A DNA stretch of 64,000 bases. Origin: Paenibacillus pinisoli. GTDB taxonomy: Bacteria; Bacillota; Bacilli; Paenibacillales; Paenibacillaceae. This document shows positions 18,847 through 28,318 of the stretch, piece by piece (position 1 is the stretch's first letter; every line of letters starts with the position of its first letter). The DNA lies in NCBI RefSeq assembly GCF_003605435.1, contig NZ_QXQB01000003.1, forward strand, positions 803,579 through 867,578. Reading direction: 5' to 3'. Under the pieces are notes generated by a model. That model made no database searches and was not told the DNA's origin. It saw only the letters and a list, made by a program, of their open reading frames with translations. The position numbers were made by a program, and so were the translations under genes.

Positions 18847-20640
18847 TTATATCACCTCTTGGACGGATTTTCGCTCCTCCCGCAGATCGGGAAAAGTGAT
18901 AACGACCTTCGTATACAATGTCAGCTCGCTGTACAGGCTCACCCCATACGGCTCTCCATACTGACGGACGATTCGTTCATGTACATTGCGCACCCCCATG
19001 CCGCTAAAGCGTGAAGGGGTCCCTCCTTTGAAGGGGCCGCCCAGCAGCAAGTCCATCTGCTCCCGGGTCATGCCTTTGCCGTTGTCCGTCACTTCAACCT
19101 TAAGATCTTGATTCTCCATATAGATCCGAATCGTGACCAGCCCGCCTTCCTCCAGAGGACCGATCCCATGAAGGATGGCATTCTCCACAATCGGCTGCAG
19201 CATAAGCTTCGGCACCGGGCAGTCCAGCAGCTCTTCCTCAATCTCCTCCTGCACTGGAATCGGCTGCATGTATTTATATTTCACGATGGAGATATAGCTG
19301 CGCACATAGTCCAGCTCCTCCCGAACTGTAACATATTCGTTGGAATGGCCTAGAACCCCGCGCATCAGCTCGATTAATGAGCCGGATACCTCCTCGATAT
19401 TAGGCACCCCGTTCATCTTGGCCAAATATTTGATGGTATTAAGAGAGTTATATAGAAAATGAGGGCGAATCTGTGCTTGAAGCGCGGTCAGCTCCGCCTC
19501 TCGCTTCTCCTTCTCGCTGACTCGGATCCCCTCCATCAGCCGATTCAATTCCTCCACCATTCTGATAAAAACTTGGTACAGCTGCCCGACCTCATCCTTC
19601 GTCTTGATCTCCTTCATAGGGAACGTCAAATTGCCATCCTTGACCAGCATCATCATCGACTTCAGGCGGCGGATATTAATCGTGATGCGGGAAGACACTT
19701 TCAGCGAGCCGATTAACACGACGATCAGCACAATGGCCGACACTTCTGCCATCAGCTTGCGGAGCTGCGCGGATTCGCCAAGCAGCGAATCCATCGGTAT
19801 AAGCGCCAGCGTCGTCCAGCCCGTGTATTGGGATGAACGGCTGACCACGATATAGGATTTTCCGTCGATACTCATCTCCGCGGCATCGCCGGGCCCTGAG
19901 AACTCCTGCCTGATGCTTGTGATTTTCTCGATGGAGGGGGCGAAGGAAGGCGCCGATTCGGACTGATAGACAAATCCGCCCTCCTTATCCAGCACATACA
20001 GCATGCTATCGGCGGTCGGCTTCACACCGTACGTTTTTTTGATAAAATCATAGTTCAAATCCACCATCACGACGCCGATGGTCTCCCGGTTATAGCGAAC
20101 CTCACGGCCAACCGTAATGGCATCCGATACGCCGGTCTGCTTCCAGTAGGCATGGCGCGATCCGTTCTCCAGCATGTAATGGATCATCGGCGTCCCGATG
20201 ACCGTCCGGTCCAGCCAGGGGCCTCCGGTAAAAAACACCTTTCCGTTCAGACCGACAACGGCAATTCGCGAAATATAAGGCTTGTAGTCAATAAGCACCG
20301 ATAGAAATTCATCAATTCGCTTCTGCTCCAGAAACCATTCATAGCTGATCTCCACCGACGGGCTGAGAATCGTATCGATCACCGTATTTTTATTCGTCAC
20401 CACCACGGTATTCAGACGATCGATCTCCTCCAGCATCATATTGAGCGATTCATCCGCTTGGCGAATACTATCCGACACTGAGGTGACTGCGTTTTCCTTT
20501 ATGTTCTCACGCATATTCACGTAGACAATTGCGATCGTGGAGAAAATGGAAAGCAGGGCGACCAGACTGAATGCGATGAATATTTTCCCCTGGATGCTAA
20601 GTCTGGGCGAAATCCATCGCCTAAGAGTGGACAGCTTCAT
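18847..20640 (-). CDS. YesM-type sensor histidine kinase
   Basis: Membrane sensor kinase of 597 residues. Membrane segment 1 is at about 19-42, followed by an extracellular Cache-like sensing region to about 295, membrane segment 2 (VSAIVLIVVLIGSLKV), HAMP, the His_kinase domain with phospho-accepting His in QIRPHFLYNSLNT, and an ATPase domain (VENAILHGI, DNGKGMT, GMGVRNVHER). It signals to the YesN regulator next to it. Sensing probably concerns extracellular sugar or the loaded binding protein. The AraC gene upstream ends 73 bases before this start and may be in the same transcript. Confidence 0.93.
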   Translation of the reverse strand: MKLSTLRRWISPRLSIQGKIFIAFSLVALLSIFSTIAIVYVNMRENIKENAVTSVSDSIRQADESLNMMLEEIDRLNTVVVTNKNTVIDTILSPSVEISYEWFLEQKRIDEFLSVLIDYKPYISRIAVVGLNGKVFFTGGPWLDRTVIGTPMIHYMLENGSRHAYWKQTGVSDAITVGREVRYNRETIGVVMVDLNYDFIKKTYGVKPTADSMLYVLDKEGGFVYQSESAPSFAPSIEKITSIRQEFSGPGDAAEMSIDGKSYIVVSRSSQYTGWTTLALIPMDSLLGESAQLRKLMAEVSAIVLIVVLIGSLKVSSRITINIRRLKSMMMLVKDGNLTFPMKEIKTKDEVGQLYQVFIRMVEELNRLMEGIRVSEKEKREAELTALQAQIRPHFLYNSLNTIKYLAKMNGVPNIEEVSGSLIELMRGVLGHSNEYVTVREELDYVRSYISIVKYKYMQPIPVQEEIEEELLDCPVPKLMLQPIVENAILHGIGPLEEGGLVTIRIYMENQDLKVEVTDNGKGMTREQMDLLLGGPFKGGTPSRFSGMGVRNVHERIVRQYGEPYGVSLYSELTLYTKVVITFPDLREERKSVQEVI

Positions 20641-20713
20641 ATCGGGAAGTCTCCTTTGCGTTCGTAGGACATGTTAGCTTTAGATCGACATAGCTATAAA
20701 GTGCCGTTCCCGG

Positions 20714-21571
20714 TTAGTTGATCATCCTCCGCAGAGCTTGAGGGGATTCCTTAAAATAAATCTTGAACGCCCGGGTGAATGTGTACAGGCTCGGATACCC
20801 AAGCGACAAGGCGATTTCCGTAACCGTCGCGTCTGTATCGATCAGCAGCTGCCTTGCCTTCTCCATGCGGATCTTCTGTATGTACTTCATCGGAGGCATG
20901 CCAGCCTGGCTCGTGAACACATGGGTAAAGTAAGAACGGTGCACACCCGCGAAATCCGCTACCTGCTGAACGGAGATTCCCTCCGAAGCATGCAGGTCCA
21001 TATAGTTCATGCATTCATGAATCCACTCGGCAAGATCGGCATCAGGAGCAGGCGCCGTCTCTGTTATTAACTCGGCGAACAGCGCATACACCAGGCTTTG
21101 CAGCTCCAATGCCCCAGCCGGAGACCACCGCTTGGCGGATGCCAGCGTATGAATGATGCGGTCCGCCGATACTCTGACGCCCGGGCTGACCGCTTTTTTT
21201 CGAAAAGGCTTCTCCTGCGTTAACCCCGCAAGCTCCAGCAGCCCCAATGCCCTCTCGCCATCCACCGCCAGCCAGCTCATTTGCAGCGGCTTTCCCGAGG
21301 GCAGCATATCGTAGCTATAGGTTCGTCCCGGAAACAAACAAAACAGGTCATCCTTCTGCAGTTCAACCTGATTGCCCTCATACTCCAGCCGAACCCTTCC
21401 CTCCTGAACGAAGTGAAGGCTGTAGCACTCGATCCTTTTGGGTCCTACTTTGTAGTTCGGCTTGGCTATGCTGCTGCCCGCCCGGACCGGCCATATGCGT
21501 CCTTCCTTATCCAGATCCCCTGGCGTATAGTAAATGAAATCAGCAAACTCGTAATCGTATTCCTGCATCAT
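20714..21571 (-). CDS. AraC-family transcriptional regulator
   Basis: Regulator of about 285 residues with an N-terminal cupin-like sensor (ECYSLHFVQEGRV, DDLFCLFPGRTYSY) and C-terminal double helix-turn-helix (ISVQQVADFAGVHRSYF, VTEIALSLGYPSLYTF). It is paralogous to the AraC gene at 8854-9699 and probably senses a similar sugar. I chose the ATG at 21571 (MMQEYDYEF), which has GGGAG 8-9 bases before it; an earlier ATG at 21586 and TTG at 21616 are possible. It stands at the head of the yesM-yesN-transporter-hydrolase series. Confidence 0.9.
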   Translation of the reverse strand: MMQEYDYEFADFIYYTPGDLDKEGRIWPVRAGSSIAKPNYKVGPKRIECYSLHFVQEGRVRLEYEGNQVELQKDDLFCLFPGRTYSYDMLPSGKPLQMSWLAVDGERALGLLELAGLTQEKPFRKKAVSPGVRVSADRIIHTLASAKRWSPAGALELQSLVYALFAELITETAPAPDADLAEWIHECMNYMDLHASEGISVQQVADFAGVHRSYFTHVFTSQAGMPPMKYIQKIRMEKARQLLIDTDATVTEIALSLGYPSLYTFTRAFKIYFKESPQALRRMIN

Positions 21572-21648
21572 AGAGCCCACTCCCATCTCTTGTTCGCTTC
21601 CTCTTACTTCCAACAAAATGATAATTATAATTTCTATATCCTTTAAAT

Positions 21649-21662
21649 ATAAAGCGCTTTCT
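21649..21662. promoter_or_regulatory. Possible cre site upstream of the AraC-family gene
   Basis: The palindromic core AAAGCGCTTT lies in the upstream region of the minus-strand AraC gene. The core is good, but the first two flanking bases depart from the cre consensus. Confidence 0.4.
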
Positions 21663-21843
21663 TATAGGTAATATCATAATTTGAGCAGGAGTGTCCTGTC
21701 TAGTAGACCTAACATATTGCTAATAATAACCTTATCCTCGACCCAATCCAAAAAGTTCCTATGGGACGCTCTGGCGTATATCTACCCTTTGACAAAACAA
21801 GAAGAACAAACTTACCCTGCGGTAATTGAAAGCACAAATGTTC

Positions 21844-21915
21844 GATCCTGATGCTGATCCTGCCTCTGATCCTGTTTCTGATCCTGTTTCTGAACCTGTT
21901 TCTGATCCTGCCTCC
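21844..21915. repeat. 12-bp tandem repeat, six units
   Basis: Six units of GATCCTGTTTCT and variants (GATCCTGATGCT, GATCCTGCCTCT, GAACCTGTTTCT) lie head to tail. The last unit runs directly into the first module of the inverted-repeat element at 21915. Confidence 0.9.
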
Positions 21916-22098
21916 TAACGGAACTGAGAGACTCTATGCTTCGATTTTGATATGTTTAAAACGTCTAACGGAATTAGGAGGCCTTATTTGCACCATCCGA
22001 CCCGCATTTCGATTCATTTAGGACTATTAAGGGCTCTCTGTTCCGTTACTGTTCAAAAATAGCAGAAAACGGGCAAATAGCGTCCCGTAGTTCCCTTA
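21915..22098. repeat. Intergenic element with 2+2 inverted modules, copy A
   Basis: Four related 26-base modules: forward copies starting CTAACGGAA at 21915 and 21965, inverted copies ending at 22048 (TTCCGTTA) and 22098 (TTCCCTTA). The sequences between modules are also partly complementary, so the whole 184 bp is an imperfect palindrome. No coding potential was seen. The same layout recurs at 39522-39705. Confidence 0.85.
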
Positions 22099-22221
22099 AA
22101 AACTTCAAAAAATAACTTACCCAACTTCAGGAACTGCTTCAGCCAACTCTAAGCAGGTTTTTGCTGCATAGAGCTCTCCTTTCGATGAATTCTTAAATTA
22201 CATAATTTCCTAAACAAAATA

Positions 22222-22262
22222 AAAGGCCCCAACCCTGTAGAATCCAGGGCTAAGGCCTTATT
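22222..22262 (-). terminator. Terminator downstream of the SLH pseudogene
   Basis: Read on the minus strand, an interrupted stem pairs AAGGCC plus CCCTG with CAGGG plus GGCC(TT) and is followed by TTTTATTTTG. It lies about 76 bases past the pseudogene stop. Confidence 0.7.
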
Positions 22263-22337
22263 CACGATGAATTAATTCTGCTGACTACTCGACGAGATGC
22301 AGTTCGTAGTGGAATCGATCTCTGTGTGTGCTTAAAG

Positions 22338-22812
22338 CTATATCCCGAGCGCCGCCAGCAATTTGTAAATCATAGCGGCTGCTTCGCCTCTCGTCGTTTC
22401 TCGGCCCGCGCGGAAAGCGCCATCCTCATAACCGCTCAGAATCCCCGCGGGCAAAGCCTTATCGACCGACGAGTTCGCCCAGGACGGTATGTCCGAAGCG
22501 CTTTACCCGTCAGCTTCCGAAAAGCTGCAAAGCTCTTGTCCGTCATAACGGCCGCTTCCGCTCTCGTCTCTGTTCGCCCGCCCTTGAAGCTTGTCATGCC
22601 CGCTTCCTCGTAACCCAGAATCAGACCGGCTTCAACTGCAGCTGCGACATGCGGCTGCGCCCAAGACGGATATCTCTATTATCCGAGAAGTTCGTATCGC
22701 GGGAAGCTTCTGTATGGCCCAAGGCCGAAGCCAGCATCTTCGCGAATTCGAACCTCGTAACAGCTTCTTCCGGCCGGAAGATTCCATCCAGGTATCCGGT
22801 GGCGACTTTCAT
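22338..22812 (-). pseudogene. Decayed SLH-domain gene, three SLH repeats in three frames
   Basis: The region translates into three successive SLH repeats, each in a different frame. Repeat 1 is ATGYLDGIFRPEEAVTRFEF, repeat 2 has SWAQPHVAAAVEAG and GYEEAGMTSFKGG, and repeat 3 has IPSWANSSVDKALPAG and GYEDGAFRAG, ending LLAALGI and a stop at 22338. Frameshifts fall near 22670 and 22495. The part encoding the functional N-terminal domain is absent, so only the wall-anchor tail of a former surface protein remains. A terminator still follows it. Confidence 0.85.
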
Positions 22813-22902
22813 CCGTGCGAGTCGGCCCTTTTACTAAATAGCTCTATTTTATAGAGGTTTTGATTTGTCTTACGTGATGGGGGTAATTTCCGACCTATTT
22901 TC

Positions 22903-23964
22903 TTAGTGATAAGCTTTTCTGGCTTGGTCGATTGTTTCGTTAATAATGGAAGCTGCAGATTGATCCTTAGCCAGTCTCAAGCCTTGCCCCGCCCAGAGTG
23001 ACATATACTCCGGGTTGTTGGCCTTTGCCGAAGCCTGTCTGATATCCTTTGTCATGGCATGCTGAATAGGGTACGCAGGAATTTCACCTGGATATAGCAA
23101 CATATCGCTCATAAATTTCGTTTGAATGCCCCTTGCTGCTTTTCCAGAGTAGGCACGCGTAACTTCTGTGGCATCCTCGCTAGCCGAGAGCACCTTTTCT
23201 TTATAGGCCGGATGCGCTCCGCTTTCCGTACAGGCCAGAAAAGCAGTGCCCATTTGCACAGCCGAGGCTCCCAATGCCAGACTGGCTGCCAGCCCCCTGC
23301 CATCCATGATTCCACCTGATGCGATCACGGGAACCGAAACATGATCAACCATTTGAGGGACCAGCGCCATAAGTCCTATCATTGAATTTGGTGCGCTTTT
23401 CAGAAATGTCCCCCTGTGCCCGCCTGCTTCACTCCCTTGGGCTACAATAGCGTCTGCGCCAGAAGCCTCTAATTGTATAGCCTCATCCACTGTAGTTGCT
23501 GTGCCGATGACTAACGTTCCGCGCTCCTTCATGCTTTGAATCACATCGGGTGAAGGGATGCCGAACGTGAAGCTAAAAACAGACACACGTTCTTCTAATA
23601 CGGCCTGTACCTGCTCTTCAAACGATTCTGCGTACTTTTGAGGTAATGGAGGTTGTGGAATGCCAAGCTCATGACGGTAGAAGCTGAGGTGCTTGGACAT
23701 GTTCTCAATCGTATTTTCTTCTGATTCTTCCGGTTGATCGAGGACAAATAAATTAACTCCAAATGGCCGGTCAGTGAGCTCTCTAATCTTATGGATTGTA
23801 TTTCGAATTTGTTCCGGAGTTAAATACCCTGCCCCCAGATTGCCTAATCCGCCTGCATTGGATACCGCCGCTACTAATTCGGGAGTCGTCGGCCCGCCTG
23901 CCATCGGCGCCTGAAAGATCGGATATTTGATCTTGAGCTTGCGTGTCAGAAATGTGTCAAACAC
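22903..23964 (-). CDS. Nitronate monooxygenase family flavoprotein
   Basis: FMN-dependent TIM-barrel enzyme of about 353 residues, of the 2-nitropropane dioxygenase/FabK-like family. The N-terminus YPIFQAPMAGG is the FMN-site signature; AQGSEAGGHRG holds the conserved His, and IASGGIMDGRGLAASLALGA is the phosphate-binding loop. Family members oxidise nitronates; FabK relatives reduce enoyl-ACP instead, and no fatty acid genes are nearby to support that. I chose the GTG at 23964 with AGGAGGT 8 bases before it; the in-frame extension to 24042 adds 26 unrelated residues. It appears to be a single-gene unit. Confidence 0.88.
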   Translation of the reverse strand: MFDTFLTRKLKIKYPIFQAPMAGGPTTPELVAAVSNAGGLGNLGAGYLTPEQIRNTIHKIRELTDRPFGVNLFVLDQPEESEENTIENMSKHLSFYRHELGIPQPPLPQKYAESFEEQVQAVLEERVSVFSFTFGIPSPDVIQSMKERGTLVIGTATTVDEAIQLEASGADAIVAQGSEAGGHRGTFLKSAPNSMIGLMALVPQMVDHVSVPVIASGGIMDGRGLAASLALGASAVQMGTAFLACTESGAHPAYKEKVLSASEDATEVTRAYSGKAARGIQTKFMSDMLLYPGEIPAYPIQHAMTKDIRQASAKANNPEYMSLWAGQGLRLAKDQSAASIINETIDQARKAYH

Positions 23965-24059
23965 GTCTGAACACCTCCTGCAATTATTGTTTATTGATGT
24001 CCGCCCCGCTCTACAATCATTGTACCCCCCTTCATCTATCACGTAAAATGCAATAGAAA

Positions 24060-24105
24060 AAGCCGAACGATCATCAGTTCATAATGAACTGATGATCGCC
24101 GGCTT
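24060..24105 (-). terminator. Terminator after the DUF4855 gene
   Basis: A near-perfect 21-bp stem starting AAGCCGAACGATCATCAG has a short loop. On the minus strand it ends in GGCTTTTTCT. It lies 57 bases after the stop codon. The same hairpin family recurs at 32853-32894. Confidence 0.9.
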
Positions 24106-24161
24106 AGCAGCAAATTTACTATTATTAAATATCTATGTGCTTAATCCAATTGTCTCCGTTT

Positions 24162-27100
24162 CTACTTCTGCTGCTCCTCCACCAACTGAAGAGCGCGATA
24201 CAGGAACGTCGCCGCTTCGGCTCTGCTGGTCTTGCTCTTCGGCTTCATGTAGCCGCCCGAGCCCGTAACTAGCCCATGCTCAAGCATCGCTGCTACGCTG
24301 TCCGCAGCATATGGCGCAATCTGGGTCGCATCACGGTAACCTTCAAGCTTTGAACCGGATGCGGACGGCTTGATTGCCCCCGTCGTTTGCAGCGCTCGGG
24401 TCAGCATAACCATAGCGTCTTGGCGGCTGATCGATTCGCGAGGGGCGAAGTTGACTCCGTTCACTCCCGTAACGATGCCTAGCTGCTTGGCGATGGAAAC
24501 CGCATCGTAGTAATAATCCTCCGGATGCACATCGGCGAATGTCGAGGAAATCTCGGTGCGCAGGTCAAGCATGTTCACCAGCATCAGAATAAAGTCCGCT
24601 CGCGTTACCGGGCTTGCCGGGCTGAAGGTGCCGTTTTCGATGGAGGTGCCTTTGACGAAGCCCCTCTCCGCCAGCATCTCGATCGCCTCGCGTGCCCATT
24701 CATGCTTGCCAAGATCGGTGAATGCAGCCTTCTTCGCACCTCCGACGGCATAGATGCCGACATGATCGATGGAGAATCGCAGCACACCTTTTTCTTTATC
24801 ATACGATGCGTCCTTGATAGCCGCCGCACGGTCGCCCGTCAGCTCGTAGGCCTGCAGCAGAGCCGCCTGCTCTCCCTTCTGCAGCGAATACGGAATCGCA
24901 ATCGGGATCTTACCCTTCGAATTGCTCCATGCCCAATCCTTCCCGTCCAGCTGCAGCGCAACTTGCACGATCGGCCTGTTCCCGATCCGGCCGGCCGCTT
25001 CGTTGCCGCGATACTCGCCCGTATGATCGCTTAGGATAACGAGCAGCTTCCCGGCGTTCGCCTTGACTTCTGCCAGCATGTCGCCGGTCAAAGCAAGCTG
25101 GGCGTACGCCGTGGAGATATGCAGGATCAGATTCGGCTGGTTCGCCAGACTAGTCGCGGGAAGCTCCAGCGCATAGCTGCCAGCCGCGTTCGACGGCTTT
25201 AATTCAAGATGAATATGCTTGTTGCCGCTGCTGTCGGCCACTGCCTTTTGCATGGCGGCATTCAGATCGGATGCTTCGACCGAAGCCGCAGCCTGTTTGC
25301 CGCTTAGCGTCGGGACGAGCACAGCTTTGACTGAACCGTCCGCTTGCAGGGTATACGGATCCGGCGCCGAACCGCCCGCGCCGCCGCCGTTTCCTCCGCC
25401 AGTGGAAGGCGGCTTGCGATATTCGAACGCAGCCGTCTCGGGAGTCGTCATATCGTCCGTTTCAAGCTCGACCGTATACATTCCTTCTGCTTCTCCGGTC
25501 AACGTAAAGGCGATCCGGAAGCTTCCATCGTCCTCAGTGACCGTCTGACCGGCATATTGAATGCTGCCGCTTGGGTCGAGCACTTTGACATACACCTGCT
25601 CCTTCTTGCCGTTCATGACCAGCCCGTCGATCGCAACTTTTTTGGTAGAGGCGTTCACGGAGGCTTGTATGCCGTCGAGCGTCTTCAGCTCTTGCTGCTG
25701 CGCAAGATGATAGACGCCAAATTCGTAGAAGGAATACCCATAGAACGTTGCCCGGTTCAGCCCCTCAAACTTGATGTATCTGGCCGTCGTTGCCGGGAAT
25801 ACCAGCGTGTTCTTGCCGTCCGCCGCTTTAACTACGCCATTGCTGCCGACGTTCAAAGTACGCCACGTCTGCTGATCATCCGAGACGGTCAGGCGGTATT
25901 GGTCCGCACGCGCATATTCCCAGTCAATGCGGATCGTATCGAAGGTTTGCCCGCTGCCCAGATCGATCTGGAACCAAGCCGTATCGCGTACTTCGCTCGC
26001 CCATCGCGTGGCCGGAGCGCCGTCCAGCGCCTTCCCTGGCTCCAGGCCTGCCGATTCTACCGAGGACGCTTCCGCTTGCTTGTCTTGAGCGATGCTTCCA
26101 ATCTCGTAATATACGCCTTCCTTCAGCGCCGTATAAGCGCCTTCTGACACAAACTCAAGGCTTTTGGCCTCTTCCAGCTTCGCATTGAAAGCCAGCAGAT
26201 AGTGCTTGGCTTGCTCAGGATCGCTCTCTTGCGTACGCTTCATCATGATCAAGGCGTTGCGCATTGCCCGGTTCATGCTGGCGTTGCTCAGCTGATTGTT
26301 CCCGGCATATTTGTCCACAAGAGCCAATAGGCCTTCAGCGCCCAAGCGAGCCTCTATGACATATTTAACGGTCTTGGATTTGGCCGCCGCCACCGTCAGC
26401 TCCAGCACATGCTTGCCCGGCTTGCCCGTGAGATCCACTACAGTCCCTTGCGTATATGGCTTGCCGTCATACTTGGCCGTTACTTTGACAATCCCGCTGC
26501 CATCATCTCCCGGAATCGTCCAGGTAAAGGCGGCCTGGGTCATATCAGGCACGATCGTATGCTCCGAGATCGGCTGCCCGTTCATGAGCGCAACAGCATC
26601 AGGCGGAGCAGCGTCTTGCTTTTGATAAGTGCCCTTCGAGAATTGATATAACCAATCGTAGAGGACGCGGGTAGCAGGGTCCGCGCTTTTCGCCGCGTTG
26701 TACACAGCGTTGTTGCCTTGATAATAGGCTTTATACCCTTGCTGCATCAGCCCTGTATCCACGCCGCTGTTCAAGTAATCGATAAACCGCTCGCGGAAGA
26801 CGGCGTCGTTGATCATGCGGTCATCGAACTCTATCTCTAGCGACATGCCGTACCGCTTTGCCATATCCGCTGTATCCTCCAGACGCGAAGGATCCAGCTT
26901 CTCAAAGAAATAGTTCGGCTGCAGAGATACGGCATCGATGCCGACATCCTTCCACATGAATGCCTTATAGGCCAGAAAATGAGGAATCCAGAATAGCTTA
27001 AGGCCTGCGTTATGAACGATGTCGCTTGCTCTCTTCACCATCTCAGGGCCGGTCGCATGCGTGCTGATCTGTTCCTCCAGCCAATACATGCCGACAAGCT

Positions 27101-28289
27101 CCAGATTCGAGTAGCCCGCAGCCGTCCATCTGGCCTGCACTTCATCGGTCCACCACTGAATCGCTTTGGCCCGATTGTCCAGTGATACGGCATTACCCAC
27201 CGCGCTAACATCGAAGTTCAGATTTTCGCCGTTAATGCTGCCGAAGTCGGACTGATATTCGCCCGGATCGGGAATCATCAGGACAACCTTCGTCCTACGG
27301 TCAGGCTCGCCAAGCTTCGCGCCTACCTCAGCCGTCGCCTCGTTCAACGCGCTCATATCGCCGCCGGCGTTAAACGTTTTATCCAAATACCATTCCCATT
27401 CCGCCCTTCTGGCCTTGCCGGGCGCTTCCACCGCTCCGAAGCCTCTGCCGTTCTCCGACGTCAAGCCCAGATAGAGCACGCCGTCGAACAGCCAGTCGAC
27501 AGGCTCCCCTTGCTTGTTCACATAGCTGATATTAGGAATAACCCGCTCCTTCGTCCAAGTTCCTGTGCCGTCCGCGTAATGCCCGTTATACAGCAGGCCC
27601 AGATTCTCGATTCCGCTAGTATCATTCCCAGGCTGCTGGAGGCCGTAAGGCTCGGGCTGCACCGTCTGAGCTCCGTCAATCAAGCCGTCCGCGCCGGTAA
27701 TTGTCACTTCGTCGATCATGCTCCATGCCCTTGAATGCATGGAGAATACCACTTTCACATACCGGGCGTACACGGGCCCTTCGGTATAATCGCCGCGCCT
27801 CACAACTCCAGTCTCCGCGCTGCCGTCCCATGTAAAGGTCTCCATGTTTGTCTGATCGCCCCATAACAACTGAGTTGCATTATGGGACAATATGCCCCAG
27901 TTCAACCCATCGTCCGACACGTAAAAGGAGACGGTGAGCGGGACGAGCGTTTCGTTATTCGGCCAGTCGTGCAGGAAACGCGCGTTCACTTCCTGAATCG
28001 TCTTCTGCTCGCCTAGATCAAACACAACCGACCGGGATTTCTTGCTGCGGTGGCCCACCCAGTTGCCGCTGTCGCGCGACGGGTCGGCGGCATTGCCGTC
28101 CGTCAGCTTCGTCCCGTCATCTGGAAAGGCTCCCTCCGGCTGTTCTGACCAAGTGTACGTTTTCCCAAGAGCCAGATTATAGAAACCGGCGCTTTCTGCG
28201 GCCTGCTCCTCCGCATACACGGATGACATCAACGACAGCAGCATGACGTGGACAAGCAGCAAAGCAGTCAAACTTCGTCTTGTTTTCAC
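24162..28289 (-). CDS. SLH-anchored DUF4855 protein with discoidin-type modules
   Basis: Secreted surface protein of 1375 residues. In order: signal peptide (1-26, ending SVYAEEQ); a discoidin-like module (about 40-200); a DUF4855 region (about 225-560, starting RVIPNISYVNKQGEP, with VDWLFDGVLYLGL); a beta-sandwich linker; a second F5/8-type module (about 750-880, AEASSVESAGLEPGKALDG); a Gly-rich hinge; a further beta domain; three SLH repeats (from about 1190). The activity of DUF4855 is not known to me; its size and repeated acidic/Trp motifs would fit a TIM-barrel glycan-acting domain. Start is a GTG behind GGGAGAG. It lies 29 bases after the GH20 gene and is probably co-transcribed. Confidence 0.9.
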   Translation of the reverse strand: MKTRRSLTALLLVHVMLLSLMSSVYAEEQAAESAGFYNLALGKTYTWSEQPEGAFPDDGTKLTDGNAADPSRDSGNWVGHRSKKSRSVVFDLGEQKTIQEVNARFLHDWPNNETLVPLTVSFYVSDDGLNWGILSHNATQLLWGDQTNMETFTWDGSAETGVVRRGDYTEGPVYARYVKVVFSMHSRAWSMIDEVTITGADGLIDGAQTVQPEPYGLQQPGNDTSGIENLGLLYNGHYADGTGTWTKERVIPNISYVNKQGEPVDWLFDGVLYLGLTSENGRGFGAVEAPGKARRAEWEWYLDKTFNAGGDMSALNEATAEVGAKLGEPDRRTKVVLMIPDPGEYQSDFGSINGENLNFDVSAVGNAVSLDNRAKAIQWWTDEVQARWTAAGYSNLELVGMYWLEEQISTHATGPEMVKRASDIVHNAGLKLFWIPHFLAYKAFMWKDVGIDAVSLQPNYFFEKLDPSRLEDTADMAKRYGMSLEIEFDDRMINDAVFRERFIDYLNSGVDTGLMQQGYKAYYQGNNAVYNAAKSADPATRVLYDWLYQFSKGTYQKQDAAPPDAVALMNGQPISEHTIVPDMTQAAFTWTIPGDDGSGIVKVTAKYDGKPYTQGTVVDLTGKPGKHVLELTVAAAKSKTVKYVIEARLGAEGLLALVDKYAGNNQLSNASMNRAMRNALIMMKRTQESDPEQAKHYLLAFNAKLEEAKSLEFVSEGAYTALKEGVYYEIGSIAQDKQAEASSVESAGLEPGKALDGAPATRWASEVRDTAWFQIDLGSGQTFDTIRIDWEYARADQYRLTVSDDQQTWRTLNVGSNGVVKAADGKNTLVFPATTARYIKFEGLNRATFYGYSFYEFGVYHLAQQQELKTLDGIQASVNASTKKVAIDGLVMNGKKEQVYVKVLDPSGSIQYAGQTVTEDDGSFRIAFTLTGEAEGMYTVELETDDMTTPETAAFEYRKPPSTGGGNGGGAGGSAPDPYTLQADGSVKAVLVPTLSGKQAAASVEASDLNAAMQKAVADSSGNKHIHLELKPSNAAGSYALELPATSLANQPNLILHISTAYAQLALTGDMLAEVKANAGKLLVILSDHTGEYRGNEAAGRIGNRPIVQVALQLDGKDWAWSNSKGKIPIAIPYSLQKGEQAALLQAYELTGDRAAAIKDASYDKEKGVLRFSIDHVGIYAVGGAKKAAFTDLGKHEWAREAIEMLAERGFVKGTSIENGTFSPASPVTRADFILMLVNMLDLRTEISSTFADVHPEDYYYDAVSIAKQLGIVTGVNGVNFAPRESISRQDAMVMLTRALQTTGAIKPSASGSKLEGYRDATQIAPYAADSVAAMLEHGLVTGSGGYMKPKSKTSRAEAATFLYRALQLVEEQQK

Positions 28290-28318
28290 CTAAGCTCACT
28301 CTCCCTTTCTATGCCAAA

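Larger units (their letters stand above)
21663..22221. other. Non-coding stretch around repeat element A
   Basis: Apart from the 12-bp tandem repeat and element A, I see no gene, RNA or clear promoter in this region. It separates the AraC gene from the decayed SLH gene. Confidence 0.6.

Noticed and set aside
21844..21915. Possible CRISPR-like array
   Set aside because: Units are 12 bp, contiguous and have no spacers.
22591..22854. 87-codon plus-strand frame over the SLH relic
   Set aside because: The minus-strand reading gives three recognisable SLH repeats; the plus-strand reading resembles nothing.
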